From assembly GCA_016278485.1 (NCBI GenBank), contig JADQBT010000019.1, forward strand, positions 124,001-188,000: a DNA stretch of 64,000 nt, read 5' to 3'. Below are positions 60,810 through 64,000 of the stretch, in pieces. Below the pieces are notes generated by a model that ran no database searches, was not told where the DNA came from, and saw nothing but the letters and a program-made list of their open reading frames with translations. A program made the translations under genes and the position numbers. Within the stretch, counting starts at the first letter, position 1; each line of letters begins with the position of its first letter. The DNA comes from Halanaerobiales bacterium. GTDB lineage: Bacteria > Bacillota > Halanaerobiia > Halanaerobiales > Halanaerobiaceae.

Positions 60810-62105
60810 TTGAAAAAATCATTAAAAATTTATTTAATAGCTGCATTTTTTTTGTTTGTCTTTTTATTAATTAGTTTAGTGAATAATTATGGCAAATTAA
60901 TATCAATTGAAGAAATAATTTTTTTTATTATTTCGTTATTTATTGTTAGCAATATGAGTATTTTGATGAATTCTTCAAGTGATTTTATTATTTCAATGAA
61001 TATTCCAGTTTTGTTACCAACATTTGCTCTTTTATCTCCATTAGGCGCGGCTGTAACAGCTGCATTAGGTACTATAGAATGGACCAAACAAAGAAATCAT
61101 TTTGTTTGGTATAAATTTTTGTTTAACAGAATTATGTTTTTTGTTGCTGCAGGTATAGGTGGTATAGTTTTTGAAATAATTAATAATAGCTTAACAGTTA
61201 ATTATCAACTTATTTCTTTGTTTATCGCAGCTTTAGCATACTTTTTTGTTAATAATGCATTAGTTTACATAGTTGTTAAGTTATCGAAAAACGGAAGAGA
61301 AAGCAACTCTTTTTTAGTATATCTAGCTGAATTAGTAAAAAATTTAATAACTTCATATTTCTTAGGTGTTCTTTTATATTATTCATATATTGAATTCGGT
61401 AAATTATTTTTTATTCTTGTAATTATATTACTTTATATTTTAAAAGATTTTTTTTATTCTCGCATTCAACAACTGAATTCATATACACAGATTATTGAAA
61501 GTTTTTTAAAAGTAATTGATTCAAAAGACCATTACACAGAAGGTCATTGTATGCGGGTGGCAGAATATACTTCAGAGTTAAGTAATGCCTTGAAATTATC
61601 TAGTCTTAAAAGAGAGAAGATAATTAGTGTAGCAAAAATTCATGACATAGGAAAAATTGGTGTTTCGGATAAAATTCTAAAAAGTTCTGAAAAACTTACT
61701 ATAAAAGAATATGAAGAAATTAAAAAACATACTACCTATGGATACGAACTACTAAAAGATATTGATTTAGTAAATGATCAATTGGACATTATTCTTTACC
61801 ATCATGAAAGATTTGATGGGACAGGTTATCCAAAAGGGATAAAAGCAAAAAATATTCCAATCGGAGCCAGAATATTAAGTGTTTGTGATGCTTTTGATGT
61901 GATGACAAGAGGAAGAAAATATAAAGCAGCTATGTCAAAAGCTGAAATTATAAAGGAATTTAAAGAGTGTGCTGGAACTCAGTTTGATCCAGATGCTGTA
62001 GAAGCGATGTTGAAATTGATTGAACGAGGGACTTTTGATCATTGTTTTCTGGAAAAAGAAATAGTGGAGGGATTAGATGTTCAAGCAGTTAAGTCAAACT
62101 ATTGA
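60810..62105 (+). CDS. Multi-TM membrane protein with cytoplasmic HD-GYP phosphodiesterase domain
   Basis: A 431-residue protein. Residues about 1-220 are a membrane domain with roughly 7-8 TM helices, with charged loops but no recognised Cache or PAS domain. Residues about 228-415 are an HD-GYP domain with all key residues: H278-D279 in IHDIGKIGVSDKIL, HTTYGYELL, H331-H332 and G337-T-G-Y-P in FDGTGYPKG. Such domains hydrolyse c-di-GMP to GMP or pGpG. TTG start preceded by AAGAGGT. It lies downstream of the 29-codon ORF and overlaps the next gene by 29 bp, so the membrane domain may sense an external signal. Confidence 0.9.
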   Translation: MKKSLKIYLIAAFFLFVFLLISLVNNYGKLISIEEIIFFIISLFIVSNMSILMNSSSDFIISMNIPVLLPTFALLSPLGAAVTAALGTIEWTKQRNHFVWYKFLFNRIMFFVAAGIGGIVFEIINNSLTVNYQLISLFIAALAYFFVNNALVYIVVKLSKNGRESNSFLVYLAELVKNLITSYFLGVLLYYSYIEFGKLFFILVIILLYILKDFFYSRIQQLNSYTQIIESFLKVIDSKDHYTEGHCMRVAEYTSELSNALKLSSLKREKIISVAKIHDIGKIGVSDKILKSSEKLTIKEYEEIKKHTTYGYELLKDIDLVNDQLDIILYHHERFDGTGYPKGIKAKNIPIGARILSVCDAFDVMTRGRKYKAAMSKAEIIKEFKECAGTQFDPDAVEAMLKLIERGTFDHCFLEKEIVEGLDVQAVKSNY

Positions 62106-62685
62106 GGAATTAGATGGTGTGTTTTCTTGTAAAATAACAGGAAAAAATTCAATTGATGAAATTCATATTATTGCGAGTAAAGCAAGAGAACCAAAAAAAA
62201 TAGTACGTGATATTGAGACAATTGTACTTGTTAATCTTGATGAGAAAATTGATCATAAAAAAATTAGCATTGCCCAGGTGAAATTTGCAAATGAGGAAGA
62301 CAATAAGAACAGAGTAGAGTTAATTTCTATTTATTGTGAAAATAATAGACCAGTCTGTCATCTGCAAATAAATATTAATGATGAAAAAATAATAGAGACT
62401 TTTACTAGTAACCCAGGGGAGACGAATGAGAAATTAATTGCAAGAAGTGTAGTAGAAACTATTAGCCATTATACTCATTTCAAAAAACAAATAATTGTAG
62501 ATGATGTTTTCACAATAGAAGGTAAGGATAGATTAGTTTTAGTGAAATTGAATATTTATAATCAAAATGAAAATAGAATTGAGAAAAAATTAGTAGGGGC
62601 AGTATATTTTGATAATGTTCTTCCTTCATCGATTGGGAAAGCTTGTTTAAAGGCTTTGAATAGACAATTACATAATTATATTTAG
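62077..62685 (+). CDS. Unrecognised protein coupled to the HD-GYP gene
   Basis: A 202-residue soluble protein, overlapping the HD-GYP gene by 29 bp and so translationally coupled. The N-terminal part (about 5-72) has a strand-helix pattern with DEIHIIASKAREPKKIVRDI and IDHKKISIAQVKF. I recall similar EIHVLA...PKQIVRDIE...DHKKISIA stretches in unnamed proteins of other Firmicutes. The C-terminal part (about 80-202) is a second alpha/beta domain with VELISIYCENNRPVCHLQI. No catalytic or metal motif is visible, and no signal peptide or TM helix. A regulatory partner of the HD-GYP protein is a guess from coupling. Confidence 0.75.
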   Translation: MFKQLSQTIEELDGVFSCKITGKNSIDEIHIIASKAREPKKIVRDIETIVLVNLDEKIDHKKISIAQVKFANEEDNKNRVELISIYCENNRPVCHLQININDEKIIETFTSNPGETNEKLIARSVVETISHYTHFKKQIIVDDVFTIEGKDRLVLVKLNIYNQNENRIEKKLVGAVYFDNVLPSSIGKACLKALNRQLHNYI

Positions 62686-62706
62686 ATTTAGCATAATTAT
62701 ATTTTA

Positions 62707-62742
62707 TCTAAAACAGTCAGCATTTTTGCTGGCTGTTTTAGA
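62707..62742 (+). terminator. Strong hairpin terminator
   Basis: TCTAAAACAGTCAGCA pairs with TGCTGGCTGTTTTAGA (16 bp, one G-T) around TTTT. The following T-run is interrupted. Confidence 0.75.
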
Positions 62743-62798
62743 TTATTATAACCCTTTTTTCTTAAATGAATAAACTAAGAAAAAGGGGGATTTGAAAA

Positions 62799-63212
62799 AT
62801 GGATTATTTTTCAGTTGCAGATAAATTGTTAGGAGTACCTTATAAGCATAATGGACGGAGTAAAAAGGGAGTTGACTGTTGGGGTTTAATCTACTTATTT
62901 TTTAAAGAGATAGGTTATGATCTACCGCGGGGAGATGGATTCCGTGTTGAAGAAAATTGGTACAAAAAAAATCCCAAGAGATATATTAACGGTATTCGGT
63001 CTTTAGGTGATGAAGTGGGTAGTTTTGTAAATCTCCAGCCCTTAGATCTACCATATTTTAATCTTTATAAAAATGTAATAACTCATACAGGTGTTATGTT
63101 AGATGATGAAAAGTTTCTACATGTATTAATTAATAAGGAAGTAAGAATTGATACTATGAGAAGGAGATTTTGGAAAGCAAAGTATAAAGGAGCGATCAGA
63201 ATTAAGATATAA
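62799..63212 (+). CDS. NlpC/P60 family protein
   Basis: A 137-residue single-domain NlpC/P60 cysteine peptidase-like protein: LLGVPYKHNGRSKKGVDCWGLIYLFF carries the catalytic Cys, and the His is in VITHTGVMLDDEKFLHVL. GVDCWGL is typical of phage-tail and standalone members. There is no signal peptide or cell-wall-binding domain, and no phage gene nearby, so its target is unclear. AGGGGG precedes the ATG; own transcription unit. Confidence 0.85.
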   Translation: MDYFSVADKLLGVPYKHNGRSKKGVDCWGLIYLFFKEIGYDLPRGDGFRVEENWYKKNPKRYINGIRSLGDEVGSFVNLQPLDLPYFNLYKNVITHTGVMLDDEKFLHVLINKEVRIDTMRRRFWKAKYKGAIRIKI

Positions 63213-63237
63213 TCATTTTTTGTCGAAAAAATAGTTC

Positions 63238-63266
63238 TTGCAATTTGTATAAAAATATTATATAAT
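63238..63266 (+). promoter_or_regulatory. Promoter of the TAXI TRAP transporter genes
   Basis: TTGCAA at 63238-63243, 17-nt spacer, TATAAT at 63261-63266. Confidence 0.8.
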
Positions 63267-63324
63267 TAGTTGGGAGCTTTTATTCAAAAAAATATTTTAA
63301 AAACTAGAAGGGAGTAGGTTAAAA

Positions 63325-64000
63325 ATGATTATGAAAAAGACAGGTTTAGTAGTAGTGAGTATTTTAGTATTGGTAGGACTTGTGTTAGTAGGTTTTAGCT
63401 CAGTAGGTCAAACGGCAGAAGAAACAACTTATATATCAATTGCCACTGGAGGTACATCTGGTACTTATTATCCAATAGGAGGAGCATTAGCAAAAGTAAT
63501 TAATGAAAATGTAGCTAATGCAAATGCCTCAGCTCAATCAACTGGAGCTTCTGTGACTAATACAAGGTTGATTGCACATCAAAAAGTTGAACTTGCCATT
63601 TTACAAAATGATATTGCAAGTTATGCAGTAAATGGGGAAAATCAATTCTCTGAAGCCCCTGTTACTAATATGAAAGGAATAGCAACTTTATACCCAGAAA
63701 TTATTCAGATTGTTGTACGTGAAGATGCAAATATATCAAGTATAAAGGATCTTAAGGGTAAAAAAGTTGCAGTAGGTGCACCAGGTAGTGGTGTAGAAGC
63801 AAATGCAAGTCAGATTTTAAAATTCTTCGGTTTAACATATGATGATATTGAAGAGGACTTTTTATCATTTGGTGAAGCTGCCAGTCGCTTAAAAGATAGA
63901 CAGATTGATGCAGCTTTCTTAACAGCCGGTATTCCAACAGCTGCTGTAATGGATGTTGCAGCAACACAGGATATCAATTTGTTGAATTTTACTGATGAAG
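63325..64000 (+). CDS. TAXI family TRAP transporter solute-binding protein, 5' part
   Basis: The first 225 residues are present and the frame runs off the window end; the family is about 320-340 residues. The signal peptide (about 1-32) has no lipobox Cys, so the mature protein is predicted soluble in the periplasm. The mature start YISIATGGTSGTYYPIGGALAKVINE is the TAXI signature, followed by DLKGKKVAVGAPGSGVEANA and RLKDRQIDAAFLTAGIPTAAV. It should be followed by a fused TRAP permease. The ligand is unknown; relatives bind glutamate or C4-dicarboxylate-type acids. RBS GAAGGGAG. Confidence 0.93.
   Translation, partial: MIMKKTGLVVVSILVLVGLVLVGFSSVGQTAEETTYISIATGGTSGTYYPIGGALAKVINENVANANASAQSTGASVTNTRLIAHQKVELAILQNDIASYAVNGENQFSEAPVTNMKGIATLYPEIIQIVVREDANISSIKDLKGKKVAVGAPGSGVEANASQILKFFGLTYDDIEEDFLSFGEAASRLKDRQIDAAFLTAGIPTAAVMDVAATQDINLLNFTDE

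Noticed and set aside
63752-63967. Minus-strand 71-codon ORF at the window end
   Set aside because: Antisense to the TAXI binding protein; low-complexity Leu/His-rich translation typical of a shadow frame.
1-64000. CRISPR arrays, insertion sequences, integrases, tRNA or rRNA genes
   Set aside because: No regularly spaced repeats, transposase or integrase ORFs, and no tRNA-like cloverleaf with CCA-region or rRNA signatures were seen in the intergenic regions. Covariance tools were not available.

Overview
The window is AT-rich bacterial DNA, densely coded and mostly on the + strand. It has the hallmarks of an anaerobic, endospore-forming Firmicute with an outer membrane. Spore genes are sleB, ypeB, ytrH and ytrI. 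Diderm marks are a TolC-type outer-membrane factor, a small secreted beta-barrel-like protein ending in Phe, and three ABC/TRAP binding proteins whose signal peptides lack a lipobox cysteine. These traits, the low GC and the NhaC antiporter suggest Halanaerobiales or a relative. That assignment is inference, since no rRNA or tRNA gene lies in the window.

Layout. 1-4.8 kb: end of gatB, a NUDIX hydrolase, a Cys-containing ArsR regulator with a four-domain sulfur flavoprotein, and a hemerythrin. 5-11 kb: an efflux operon (TolC, fusion protein, ABC ATPase, two FtsX-like permeases) behind a strong promoter and a large inverted repeat. 11-13.3 kb (minus): AEC and MATE transporters. 13.4-20 kb: rlmD, an aldolase, a zinc-ribbon protein, sleB-ypeB, a DUF362-ferredoxin and a phosphodiesterase. 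20-21.2 kb (minus): an Nfu-like protein, ytrI and ytrH. 21.2-29.9 kb: dnaE, aspA, a membrane protein, mtrB (TRAP), a 58-residue protein, pfkA and pyk. 29.9-36 kb: a chemoreceptor, a glycosyltransferase (minus), an amino-acid ABC transporter and a PHP phosphatase. 36-41 kb: a radical SAM protein, an NMT1/SsuA-type ABC transporter, and on the minus strand a TauE/SafE exporter and the outer-membrane-like protein. 41-44 kb: msrA, nhaC and a TIGR01440 protein.

44-49.5 kb is an operon built around a YdhV-type aldehyde:ferredoxin oxidoreductase. It has a strong promoter, a 300-nt leader resembling a Moco/Tuco riboswitch, a twin-arginine 16-Cys ferredoxin (YdhY-like), the oxidoreductase, a tandem-repeat protein of unknown function, an FdhD variant, TatA and TatC. 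The genes read as one package: cofactor sensing, cofactor sulfuration, enzyme, electron carrier and dedicated export.

49.7-58.7 kb carries a PfkB kinase, a Gfo/Idh/MocA oxidoreductase, the Leloir genes galE-galT-galK with a small ORF between galE and galT, a TldD/PmbA protease pair and a lipid kinase. 58.8-60.4 kb holds a WYL regulator and a DJ-1/PfpI protein.

60.5-62.7 kb is the most intriguing region. A 29-codon ORF encodes almost only a signal peptide, ending in a predicted mature hexapeptide DSTRWG. It is followed by a multi-TM HD-GYP phosphodiesterase and an unrecognised 202-residue protein. The promoter looks SigH-like and the leader hides the ribosome binding site. I propose this as a candidate peptide-signal to c-di-GMP module. 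The window ends with an NlpC/P60 protein and the start of a TAXI-type TRAP binding protein.
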